Part shown: positions 16,918 through 23,977 of the stretch, one piece after another | How the letters are laid out: every line of letters begins with the position of its first letter | Numbering within the stretch: position 1 is the stretch's first letter | NCBI RefSeq assembly: GCF_002277895.1 | Contig: NZ_CP023000.1 | Location: 1-64,000, forward strand | From: Rhizobium sp. 11515TR | Lineage (GTDB): Bacteria; Pseudomonadota; Alphaproteobacteria; Rhizobiales; Rhizobiaceae | DNA: 64,000 nt | Reading direction: 5' to 3' | Notes under the pieces: model-generated | Seen by the model: the letters and a program-made list of their open reading frames with translations, nothing else | Database searches by the model: none | What the model was told of the DNA's origin: nothing | Program-made: the position numbers and the translations under genes

Positions 16918-16942
16918 GGAACCAAAGCGTCCAAAAACGGTT
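16918..16942 (+). promoter_or_regulatory. EcfG-type promoter for the NUDIX gene
   Basis: GGAAC 16918-16922, 16 nt, GGTT 16939-16942. The predicted start near 16950 leaves about 83 nt to ATG 17033. The 289-nt gap between the divergent receiver and NUDIX genes holds nothing else that I recognise. Confidence 0.65.
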
Positions 16943-17032
16943 CGGAAACACAAGAGGCCAGAAGGGCAGGCCATTGAAGGTTCGCGGCAAAACCAAAGGA
17001 AATTCTAAGCGGCGACGCGAGTAAGGATTGTC

Positions 17033-17527
17033 ATGTCAAAGCACCGGCCGCATCTTGCGCGTCTCGCGCCGCATATCGAGACTATCGCAGCCGGAGACAT
17101 GGCCGAGCAATATGGCGCAGTCTGTTTTCGATATCGCGAGACCAAAGCCCTTGAGATTTTGCTCATTACGACGCGTGAGACAAAGCGCTGGATGATTCCG
17201 AAAGGCTGGCCGATCAAAGGCCTCGATGGAGGGCAGGTCGCCGAGCGGGAGGCTTGGGAGGAGGCCGGCGTCAGGGGCAAGGTCAAAAAGGGCACCTTTG
17301 GTTATTTTACATATTTGAAGTCGCTTGATGCGGACCAGGCGATACCGTCACTGGTCGAAGTCCACCTGCTTGAGGTTCGAAAACAAAGTCGAAACTTTCC
17401 TGAGAGCGGCCAGCGGACGATACAGTGGATGGTTCCGGAAGAAGCCGCGAGGCGGGTACGCGAACCTGAACTCAAGGGACTTCTGATGCGCTTCGCGCTG
17501 GAATATGCCTCTGCAAGGGTCGGCTGA
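17033..17527 (+). CDS. NUDIX hydrolase with degenerate NUDIX box
   Basis: A protein of 164 residues. The NUDIX helix is clear in REAWEEAGV (about 76-84), which carries the metal-binding glutamates, and PKGWPIKG precedes it. In the full pattern G-x5-E-x7-REUxEExGU the first Glu is Leu here. The family hydrolyses nucleoside diphosphates linked to another group; this subgroup resembles diphosphoinositol-polyphosphate or dinucleotide hydrolases, though that is uncertain. ATG 17033 has TAAGGA about 5-10 nt upstream. It is a single gene under a stress promoter, so house-cleaning of oxidised or signalling nucleotides is plausible. Confidence 0.82.
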   Translation: MSKHRPHLARLAPHIETIAAGDMAEQYGAVCFRYRETKALEILLITTRETKRWMIPKGWPIKGLDGGQVAEREAWEEAGVRGKVKKGTFGYFTYLKSLDADQAIPSLVEVHLLEVRKQSRNFPESGQRTIQWMVPEEAARRVREPELKGLLMRFALEYASARVG

Positions 17528-17717
17528 GAAGTTGCATTTGCGCGAACGTCCCGCCTTCGCATTCGCGGCGCTCGGAAGGGGCCTTTGCCTTCAGCCGTCG
17601 CCTGCCCATGAGGTGCCGGCGGCTCCTTGCCAGGCGGCTGCCGGGCAGTCCCTATGGCGCGATCAACACGACGCTTAGTCTGTCAAACGGCCTTAGAGAT
17701 CAGTGTGGAATCCTCTA

Positions 17718-18323
17718 TCAGCGCTCAAGATGTTCAGACAGGAGTCGGGATGCAATAAGTCCCCAATCAACGGGCTTTGTGACGGTCAAGGTAGAGCGAT
17801 AAAAGGCCGGTATATGACGATCGTCATATCCGGTTATAAAGGCAAACGGGATACTGCGCATCCTAAGGAAAGCGGCGACGGGATAGGTCATCCGACCATT
17901 CAGATTAATATCGAGGAGTGCAGCATCAAGTTTGCTGTCCGATCTTTCGACCAAATCCATCGCCTCGCAGAGAGTGCCCACGGGGCCGCTAACTTCCGCC
18001 CCCAGTTCCTTGAGTCTGCCAGCCGCTTCCGCGGCAGTCCAATATTCGTCTTCGACGACCAGAATTCGGCGTCCCTTGATGACCGAAAATGCCTGTGCCC
18101 GGTTTGAAAAGCGCGCCATCGCCGCCACCCGGCAAAGCGCTTCCAACGGCTCCGGCAAAACTAGCCCATGACTATAAACGCGAAGCACGTAACGCGCGAA
18201 TTCTGCACGCCGTTCGAGATCCGATGTGAACCATGGTTCTGCGCTGACGCGCATCACCGCATTTCTCACGATCAAGATATCTTCCGGCTGATAGATACCA
18301 TGCAGGATATCAAGCGAGGACAT
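17718..18323 (-). CDS. Response regulator with helical N-terminal domain and C-terminal receiver
   Basis: A protein of 201 residues. Residues 1-80 form a mostly helical domain of unknown function beginning MSSLDILHGIYQPEDILIV; it is not recognisably sigma-like, so this is not a PhyR. The receiver spans about 85-200: RILVVEDEYWTAAEAA (acidic pocket), AALLDINLNGRM (phosphoacceptor Asp), FAFITGYDD (Thr) and VTKPVDW (Lys-Pro), so all key residues are present. It has no DNA-binding output. It stands alone, 190 nt from the convergent NUDIX gene, in a gap where I see no other gene. It is probably a partner of an HWE kinase such as the one at 51670. Confidence 0.83.
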   Translation of the reverse strand: MSSLDILHGIYQPEDILIVRNAVMRVSAEPWFTSDLERRAEFARYVLRVYSHGLVLPEPLEALCRVAAMARFSNRAQAFSVIKGRRILVVEDEYWTAAEAAGRLKELGAEVSGPVGTLCEAMDLVERSDSKLDAALLDINLNGRMTYPVAAFLRMRSIPFAFITGYDDRHIPAFYRSTLTVTKPVDWGLIASRLLSEHLER

Positions 18324-18715
18324 GCCGGCCTCCTGGTTCCAACGATAAACGTTGCATTTTGGTTGTCACACGACAGGGCTAGTCGATCAAGAGACGATTG
18401 TTTGTCCGATCCTCTTCGTCCGCTGGCGGACCAAAGACCCTGGATTTTGCGCCGGAAACCGAGTGCGACCTGCGCCGAAATTGATCCACACGGTGCCGGC
18501 TCGATATTTATCTCCGTTCAGGAACAAATCTCGCACATGAAGGTTCGGCCGTCGGAGGGAAGTCAACGCCGGTCCCTCCTGGCTCGCAAGTCCGCGAGCG
18601 AGCCGCCTCCTGAGGCGCGTCATGAATTCAAAGGCCGCTGGGCCGGATTGGATTCATGGCGCGTCTGGCCGGAGACGCCGCTTGCGATAGCGAGCAGCCG
18701 CCCGCCTTTTCTTCA
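18324..18715. other. 392-nt region without a recognised gene
   Basis: Between the leftward response regulator and the small membrane protein I see no coding region I can support. It contains an orphan EcfG-type promoter on the plus strand at 18521-18545. Confidence 0.4.
18521..18545 (+). promoter_or_regulatory. Orphan EcfG-type promoter
   Basis: GGAAC 18521-18525, 16 nt, GGTT 18542-18545. No good plus-strand gene follows the expected start near 18553; only short weak frames are there, such as a 22-codon one at about 18619. It may drive a non-coding or antisense RNA across the small membrane protein gene, or be a chance match. Confidence 0.45.
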
Positions 18716-18880
18716 TTACTGTTGGGATTGATCCAGTGCATGGGGCGATGGCTGACCGGGCCGTTGCGGCTCATGTTGATAAAAGAAAAGGGCTCCCGCA
18801 ACCAAGACACAACCGGCAAGCACCGCCAATACGATATAGGCGATTAAAGCACTGTATTTTCCCTTTTCGAAGACGGGCAT
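18716..18880 (-). CDS. Small single-pass membrane protein (54 aa)
   Basis: A protein of 54 residues, unrecognised. A short polar start ([10 protein letters not shown]) is followed by one hydrophobic helix at about 11-34 ([13 protein letters not shown], then LVAGALFFY) and a Pro/Gln-rich polar tail. Start 18880 has GAAGGGAAAG upstream and follows an EcfG-type promoter at 18923-18947 by about 35 nt. Its plan resembles the 51-residue protein at 38963-39118, also under an EcfG-type promoter: basic head, one helix, Pro-rich tail. It probably sits in the inner membrane. The function is unknown. Confidence 0.68.
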   Translation of the reverse strand: MPVFEKGKYSALIAYIVLAVLAGCVLVAGALFFYQHEPQRPGQPSPHALDQSQQ

Positions 18881-18922
18881 GGCTGCACTTTCCCTTCGCT
18901 AGAAACCAGCGTTTCACATCCA

Positions 18923-18947
18923 AACCTCCTTCCGACTCGAAAGTTCC
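18923..18947 (-). promoter_or_regulatory. EcfG-type promoter for the 54-aa membrane protein
   Basis: The minus strand reads GGAAC, 16 nt, GGTT (plus-strand AACC 18923-18926, GTTCC 18943-18947). Predicted start near 18915. Confidence 0.7.
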
Positions 18948-19083
18948 TTTTTCAAATCAGGCTTCGCGCATGTCTGGTATTTGCAGCACTCGAACATCTC
19001 CCAAAGTCGATGCCGGCGATGATGCGCCGGCTTCCCATCGATTGCTCCGCTTCGAACCTCGGCCGGCAAATTTCAGTCGCTTG

Positions 19084-19108
19084 GGAACATCGTTGCGGCT
19101 CGACTGTT
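19084..19108 (+). promoter_or_regulatory. EcfG-type promoter for the alcohol dehydrogenase operon
   Basis: GGAAC 19084-19088, 16 nt, TGTT 19105-19108. The predicted start near 19116 is about 23 nt before ATG 19139. Confidence 0.8.
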
Positions 19109-19138
19109 TGGCGCAGGATCGAGATATTGGAGGAACCG

Positions 19139-20308
19139 ATGAAAGCACTGACCTGGCACGGCAAGCACGACATACGGTGCGAGAGTGTTCCCGATCCTCG
19201 GTTAGAAGATGAACGCGACATCATCATCAAGGTAACCGCGTGCGCGATCTGCGGTTCCGACCTCCATCTCTATGATGGCGTGATGCCCGCCATGGAAAGC
19301 GGCGATATCATGGGCCATGAAACCATGGGGGAAGTCGTCGAGGTCGGCAAAGGGATCTCGAGGTTAGCCGTCGGAGACCGCGTGGTCGTTCCCTTCACGA
19401 TCGCCTGCGGCGAATGCTTCTTTTGCAAGCGCGGTTTCTTCTCCGGTTGCGAGCGGACAAATCCCGATCGCTCGAAGGTAACGAAGCTTTGGGGAAATTC
19501 GCCAGCCGGCCTGTTCGGCTATTCTCACCTCCTTGGCGGCTACAGCGGCGGCCAGGCCGAATATCTGCGCGTTCCTTATGGTGACGTCGGGCCAGCCAAG
19601 GTTCCAAATGGGCTGGATGACGAACAGGTCCTGTTTCTCTCCGATATCTTCCCTACCGGTTATATGGCGGCAGAATTCTGCAGTATTCAGCAAGGCGATA
19701 CGATCGCAATCTGGGGATGTGGCCCGGTGGGTCAAATGGCCATTCGATCGGCTTTCCTGCTAGGTGCTGAACGCGTTATCGCCATCGATACCGTTCCAGC
19801 GCGTCTTTTGCTGGCTGAAGCTGGCGGCGCCGAGACGGTCAATTTCCTGGAAGAAGATGTCTATGACCGTATCATGGAAATGACCGGAGGACGAGGTGCC
19901 GATGCATGTATTGACGCGGTGGGAACTGAGGCCGAGGCTTCCGCCAGTTGGGATTCGAGATGGGACCGCATCAAGGTCGCGACCTTCATGGGTACCGACC
20001 GGCCCCACGTCTTGCGCCAGGCCATCCATTGTTGCCGCAACTTCGGCACCGTATCGATCGTCGGGGTTTATGGCGGGTATCTCGACAAGATTCCGATGGG
20101 GTCGGCGATCAATAGAGGCCTGACCTTCAAGATGGCGCAGACGCCGGTGCAACATTACCTGCCCATGTTGATGGAACGTATCGAAAAGAGCGAAATCGAT
20201 CCTTCCTTCGTCGTTACCCATCGCGGGGCCCTGGAAGATGGGCCCGACCTTTACAAGCTTTTTCGCGACAAACAGGACGGTTGCGTGAAAGTCGTGCTCA
20301 AACCTTGA
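19139..20308 (+). CDS. Zinc-dependent alcohol dehydrogenase, formaldehyde-dehydrogenase-like
   Basis: A 389-residue MDR enzyme. [13 protein letters not shown] holds the catalytic-zinc Cys and [12 protein letters not shown] the His-Glu pair. [15 protein letters not shown] (about 98-112) is the four-Cys structural zinc loop, and [15 protein letters not shown] binds NAD. It resembles the large glutathione-independent formaldehyde or threonine-dehydrogenase-like group found next to SDRs in stress loci. ATG 19139 has GGAGGAACCG upstream and lies just after an EcfG-type promoter. It is likely the first gene of a unit with an SDR, an 81-residue protein and a cysteine hydrolase. It probably removes toxic alcohols or aldehydes during stress. 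Confidence 0.9.
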   Translation: MKALTWHGKHDIRCESVPDPRLEDERDIIIKVTACAICGSDLHLYDGVMPAMESGDIMGHETMGEVVEVGKGISRLAVGDRVVVPFTIACGECFFCKRGFFSGCERTNPDRSKVTKLWGNSPAGLFGYSHLLGGYSGGQAEYLRVPYGDVGPAKVPNGLDDEQVLFLSDIFPTGYMAAEFCSIQQGDTIAIWGCGPVGQMAIRSAFLLGAERVIAIDTVPARLLLAEAGGAETVNFLEEDVYDRIMEMTGGRGADACIDAVGTEAEASASWDSRWDRIKVATFMGTDRPHVLRQAIHCCRNFGTVSIVGVYGGYLDKIPMGSAINRGLTFKMAQTPVQHYLPMLMERIEKSEIDPSFVVTHRGALEDGPDLYKLFRDKQDGCVKVVLKP

Positions 20309-20322
20309 GAAGGAGCAGGCGT

Positions 20323-21123
20323 ATGGCCAAACGGGCTTTGGAAAAAGGACTGGCTGTCGTCACGGGCGCCTCGAGCGGCATCGGTTATGAACTGGCGGCC
20401 TGCGCCGCTGCGGAAGGCTACAATCTCATCGTGGCGGCCGACGAGAGCGAGATCGAAACCGCCGCCGCCCAACTCAGAAAATTTGGCGGCGAGGTGCAGG
20501 CGGTGCAGGCCGATCTTTCGACACCATCCGGGGTCGACACGCTTTTGGCGAGCATCGCCGCGAACGGTCGGCCCGTTGATTTGCTCATGGCAAATGCCGG
20601 ACAGGGGTTGGGCCGGCAATTTCTCGATCAAGACTTTACCCGCGCCAGAAAGGTCATTGATACCAATATCGTCGGAACCGTGTATCTGATCCAGCACGTC
20701 GGAAATCAAATGAGAAGCCGCGGCCATGGTCGCATTCTGCTGACCGGCTCGATTGCCGGGTTCCTGCCGGGCGCCTACCAGGCGATCTACAATGGTACCA
20801 AGGCCTTTATCAATAGCTTCTCCTTCGCGCTGCGCGAAGAGTTGAAAGGTACCGGCGTGTCGGTCAGTTGTCTGATGCCTGGGGCAACGGACACGAATTT
20901 CTTCAAGCGGGCCGGCTTGATGGACACGGAAATTGGCCAGGCCAGCAAGGATAATCCTGCGGAAGTCGCCCGGATCGGCTTCGATGCGATGATGGACGGT
21001 GAAGCGGATGTCGTGAGCGGCTGGAAGAACAAGCTCCAAGCTGCGGTGGCGAACATAACACCGGCCAGCATCTTGGCGCACCAGCATGCAAAAACAGCCC
21101 GCCCGGCCTCGGCCGAACATTAA
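20323..21123 (+). CDS. Short-chain dehydrogenase/reductase
   Basis: A classical SDR of 266 residues. VVTGASSGIGYELA is the TGxxxGIG cofactor motif, MANAGQG the NAG strand, GSIAGFLPG carries the catalytic Ser, and YNGTKAFINSF is the YxxxK pair. The cofactor preference is not clear. ATG 20323 was chosen over an earlier in-frame start inside the alcohol dehydrogenase stop region because AAGGAG precedes it. It follows the alcohol dehydrogenase by 14 nt and shares its stress promoter. The role is probably reduction of a carbonyl compound. Confidence 0.88.
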   Translation: MAKRALEKGLAVVTGASSGIGYELAACAAAEGYNLIVAADESEIETAAAQLRKFGGEVQAVQADLSTPSGVDTLLASIAANGRPVDLLMANAGQGLGRQFLDQDFTRARKVIDTNIVGTVYLIQHVGNQMRSRGHGRILLTGSIAGFLPGAYQAIYNGTKAFINSFSFALREELKGTGVSVSCLMPGATDTNFFKRAGLMDTEIGQASKDNPAEVARIGFDAMMDGEADVVSGWKNKLQAAVANITPASILAHQHAKTARPASAEH

Positions 21124-21163
21124 ACAGCTTCCATGAGGTCCGACAAGCAAGCGAGGTATCATA

Positions 21164-21409
21164 ATGGCCAAGTCGAACAATCCAGGCGGAAAGAAGAGGG
21201 GAGATCCCACTCAGGACGCCAAGGGTCAGTATCGAAAACTGTTGCATGGCAGTCAGAGTGACGGTGTTGCGAGCGCCAAGCCAAGGGTCATTACCGGTTC
21301 CAGCGACGCGACCGTAAACAAGACCCCACCCGGATCGGCTGAACCCGAAAAAGACTGGGATCTCAACTATGATCCGCGTGACATGAACGAGGGCAAATAT
21401 CGCGGCTGA
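21164..21409 (+). CDS. Hypothetical hydrophilic 81-aa protein
   Basis: A protein of 81 residues, rich in Gly, Lys, Ser, Asp and Pro, with no hydrophobic segment and no Cys. It looks intrinsically disordered: the start is MAKSNNPGGKKRGDP and the end is WDLNYDPRDMNEGKYRG. GAGG lies upstream of ATG 21164. It follows the SDR by 40 nt on the same strand and probably belongs to the same stress-controlled unit. The composition recalls small hydrophilic stress proteins, but no family was recognised. Confidence 0.62.
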   Translation: MAKSNNPGGKKRGDPTQDAKGQYRKLLHGSQSDGVASAKPRVITGSSDATVNKTPPGSAEPEKDWDLNYDPRDMNEGKYRG

Positions 21410-21436
21410 ATTCCTATTTGGCTGGATGATGGCGGG

Positions 21437-22012
21437 ATGAAAACCTGGCTGCATTTGTGCATCGACATGCAATCTATGTTCTTTGAACCAACACCTTGGC
21501 AGGTGCCCTGGATGGCCCGCACGCTGGATCAGGTTGTGGAGGTGGCGGGGCGATTTCCCGAGCGGACGATTTTCACGCGCTTCATGCCACCGGCACAGCC
21601 GGACATCATGCCAGGCAAATGGCGGGCCTATTACGAGAAATGGAACATGATGACCGCCAGCAAGCTGCCTCAAGAGTTGATGGACGTGCTTCCAGTCTTC
21701 CGAGCCTTGACGCCGCCGGCGCGCATATTTGACAAATTCACCTATTCGCCGTGGGTGGATGGTCGTCTCCATCAGATATTGTCCCGTCAAGGCGTCGACA
21801 CTCTGGTCATAAGCGGGGGAGAGACGGACGTCTGCGTCCTGGCCGCGGCACTTGGCGCCATCGATCTCGGTTATGGCGTTATCATCCTGAGGGATGCCGT
21901 ATGCAGTGGTGATGACGATGCGCATGACGCAGCGCTTACGCTGTTTGAAAGGCGATTTTCCGTACAGGTCAAAATTGTGACGGTCGAAGAGTTTCTGTCT
22001 GCGGAAGGATAA
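21437..22012 (+). CDS. Isochorismatase-like cysteine hydrolase
   Basis: A protein of 191 residues. LHLCIDMQSMFFEP at the N-terminus contributes the catalytic Asp, FDKFTYSPW near 100 the Lys, and ISGGETDVCVLAAALGAIDLG near 124-144 the catalytic Cys following the cis-peptide region. This triad defines the isochorismatase-like superfamily, which includes nicotinamidases and N-carbamoyl hydrolases; the substrate is unknown. GGCGGG precedes ATG 21437. It is the last gene of the apparent operon starting at 19139, before the IS110 element. Confidence 0.86.
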   Translation: MKTWLHLCIDMQSMFFEPTPWQVPWMARTLDQVVEVAGRFPERTIFTRFMPPAQPDIMPGKWRAYYEKWNMMTASKLPQELMDVLPVFRALTPPARIFDKFTYSPWVDGRLHQILSRQGVDTLVISGGETDVCVLAAALGAIDLGYGVIILRDAVCSGDDDAHDAALTLFERRFSVQVKIVTVEEFLSAEG

Positions 22013-22099
22013 CGGCGATGGTTAGCTCGAACCGCCCTGTGCATGAGTCGGCGTAAATACAGGAGGTGGCATGAAGATGCCGCGCCCGTTGAGAGAACG

Positions 22100-23530
22100 G
22101 ATCATTGAGATGCAGGTGATGATGGAGGGACAGTCACACTTCCAGCCTTTCGGCGTACCTTATTGGGGTCGGCAAGATCTCAACAAGGGAGTTGGAAGCA
22201 TGACTGCCTCTTATGAATATCATATCGGGGTCGACTACCACAAATCCTACAGCCATCTGGTGGTGCAGGATTCGGCTGGCAAGACGCTGCGCTCTGGCCG
22301 GGTGAAGAACGATCGTCAGTCGCTGGGTGGCTTTCTGGAACGCTACCGCGAGAACTCGCATGCGGTTGTCGAGGCGACGCGCAACTGGATGGTGATCTAC
22401 GACTGGCTCGACGACATTTGTGATGATGTCGTTCTCGCCCATCCGCTGAAGGTGAAGGCGATCGCCGACGCCAAGATCAAGACGGACAAGATCGACGCGA
22501 CGGTGCTGGCGCATCTGCTTCGAGCCGATCTGGTTCCGGAGGCCTGGGCTCCGAGCGACAAGGCCCGAGAGCTGCGTGTCGCCCTGCGCGAGCGGATGTT
22601 TTACGTGCGGCTGCGCACGATGGTGAAGAACCGCATCGTCACGGTGTTCGATCGCTATCCGGAGCAGACGGCGCAGCTGAAGAAGCTCGGCGACCTGTTC
22701 GGCAAGGCTGGCCGCGTCCAGCTGGCTCAGGTGAAGGTCTCGGAGATCGACCGCATCCAGATCGACCGTGGTCTCGACTTCATCGGCGACATCGACGTGC
22801 GCATCAAGCAATCGGAAGCAACGATCCGGGCGATGACCAGGGCCAATGGCAATGTGAAGCTGTTGAAGACGATCCCCGGTATCGGCGAGTTCTTCGCTCG
22901 GCTGATCGATGCGGAGATCGACGACATCAAGCGGTTCCGCAATCCGAAGAAGCTTGCCGCCTATGCCGGCCTGGTGCCGTCGACCTATTCGAGCGGCGGG
23001 AAGACCTTCCACGGCAAGATCATACGGCAAGGCAACAAGTGGCTGCGCTGGGCCTTCGTCGAGGCGGTTACGCCCGCCATTGTCACCGATCCGCAGCTTC
23101 GCGCCCAATACGAGCATCTGAAGCTCAGAGGAGTAAACAAGGCGCGCGTCGCGATCGCGCGCAAGCTTTTGACGATCGCCTTCCAGATCCTGCGTGACCA
23201 GCGCGCTTACGAGCCGCGTGGCGAAAGCACCACGGAAGGCGCGTCGACGATATCCCGGCTGTCCTGATGACAAACTAGCGAGCCCGGCAGGACTGGGCTG
23301 CGCTCTTCCAGGAGAATGGGAAACCGGGAGCCGAACGCCACTCTGTGACCGAAGCCGCGAAGGCATCAGGGTCACGCATTGGAGATTGGTTCGAGAACCG
23401 AAGGACACCTTTGTCCTGCGGAGGAGAAGTTTTAGCCGATCGGCGAAGTTGCCGGTCAAAGAACAACCGAACCCAAGGAAAGCACGCAAACGCTGGTGTT
23501 TTACCCCTTGTGTTCTTTCATTGGAGGATT
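22100..23530 (+). mobile_element. IS110-family insertion sequence, ends not resolved
   Basis: One transposase gene (22200-23267) with non-coding flanks of about 100 nt before and 260 nt after. IS110-family elements lack clear terminal inverted repeats and target duplications, so both ends given are estimates. The segment after the transposase (23280-23520) has small hairpins, including GGTTCGAGAACC and AGGACACCTTTGTCCT, of the kind expected of a structured element RNA. The element lies between the cysteine hydrolase and the DUF2934 gene without damaging either, and the DUF2934 promoter at 23578 lies just outside the estimated end. Confidence 0.5.
22200..23267 (+). CDS. IS110-family transposase
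   Basis: A protein of 355 residues. The N-terminal RuvC-like DEDD domain has YHIGVDYHKSYSH (first Asp), VVEATRNWMVIYDWL (Glu) and IKTDKIDATVLAHLL (paired Asps). The C-terminal transposase_20 domain has LLKTIPGIGEFFARLIDAEI and NPKKLAAYAGLVPSTYSSGG, with the Ser region proposed to be catalytic in IS110 recombinases. The frame is intact, so the element may be active. ATG 22200 has GGGAG upstream. The frame extends upstream to an ATG at 22071 with an excellent AGGAGG site, but those extra 43 residues do not belong to the family. Confidence 0.92.
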   Translation: MTASYEYHIGVDYHKSYSHLVVQDSAGKTLRSGRVKNDRQSLGGFLERYRENSHAVVEATRNWMVIYDWLDDICDDVVLAHPLKVKAIADAKIKTDKIDATVLAHLLRADLVPEAWAPSDKARELRVALRERMFYVRLRTMVKNRIVTVFDRYPEQTAQLKKLGDLFGKAGRVQLAQVKVSEIDRIQIDRGLDFIGDIDVRIKQSEATIRAMTRANGNVKLLKTIPGIGEFFARLIDAEIDDIKRFRNPKKLAAYAGLVPSTYSSGGKTFHGKIIRQGNKWLRWAFVEAVTPAIVTDPQLRAQYEHLKLRGVNKARVAIARKLLTIAFQILRDQRAYEPRGESTTEGASTISRLS

Positions 23531-23577
23531 CCCATGATCGATCGCGGACCGGATTCATTGAGGGCCTGGTCCATTCG

Positions 23578-23602
23578 GGAACTCCGCGGCTCCGGCGCAG
23601 TT
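23578..23602 (+). promoter_or_regulatory. EcfG-type promoter for the DUF2934 gene
   Basis: GGAAC 23578-23582, 16 nt, AGTT 23599-23602. The predicted start near 23610 argues for ATG 23633 rather than ATG 23534 as the DUF2934 start. Confidence 0.7.
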
Positions 23603-23632
23603 GGATGTCGGTATCTGTGGAAGGGCTCTCCG

Positions 23633-23911
23633 ATGACAAAAGAGGACATCAGAAAGGCTGCCTATGCCAGGTGGGAAATGGAAGGAAAGCCGAATGGGCA
23701 GGAATTGCGCCATTGGTTAGATGCGGAACGTGAGCTAAAGGCGCGTGACGAAGATCTCCCGAAAACATCGTCTGATGACCATCATGCCGGCGTGGTGCCG
23801 GAGTCGGGGGATGAAACTCACCCAGCTCCCACGTCGTCGGATGCCATTCCCTCACGAGAAGCCAAGCCCGGGAGATTCAAGCCGGGAGAGCTTGCCTCCG
23901 AGAACAAGTGA
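23633..23911 (+). CDS. DUF2934 domain protein
   Basis: A protein of 92 residues. MTKEDIRKAAYARWEMEGKP followed by GQELRHWLDAERELK is the DUF2934 pattern (a short helical W-E-x-G ... HW-x-AE unit) common in small rhizobial stress proteins. The remainder is a polar, disordered tail. ATG 23534 is in frame with a good GGAGG site, but it precedes the predicted transcription start, and the 33 extra residues do not match the family. It is followed after 66 nt by the PQQ dehydrogenase on the same strand, so the two may be co-transcribed. The function is unknown. Confidence 0.75.
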   Translation: MTKEDIRKAAYARWEMEGKPNGQELRHWLDAERELKARDEDLPKTSSDDHHAGVVPESGDETHPAPTSSDAIPSREAKPGRFKPGELASENK

Positions 23912-23977
23912 GATGGCTTACTTCTTCTAATCGGTCGAACGCTTTGACCGTGCCTTGCGCCAATGGGAGGAGCCTTG

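Noticed and set aside
22071-22199. Extended start or separate small gene fused in frame to the IS110 transposase
   Set aside because: AGGAGG precedes ATG 22071, but the 43 residues are unlike IS110 proteins. It may be a host fragment cut by the insertion, which cannot be shown here.
23534-23632. Longer N-terminus for the DUF2934 protein from ATG 23534
   Set aside because: It has a fine GGAGG site, but the EcfG-type promoter lies inside the extension and the extra 33 residues do not match the family.
22134-23639. Long minus-strand frame opposite the transposase
   Set aside because: It is antisense to a clear IS110 gene, with low-complexity Arg/Leu/Ala-rich sequence and no family motifs.
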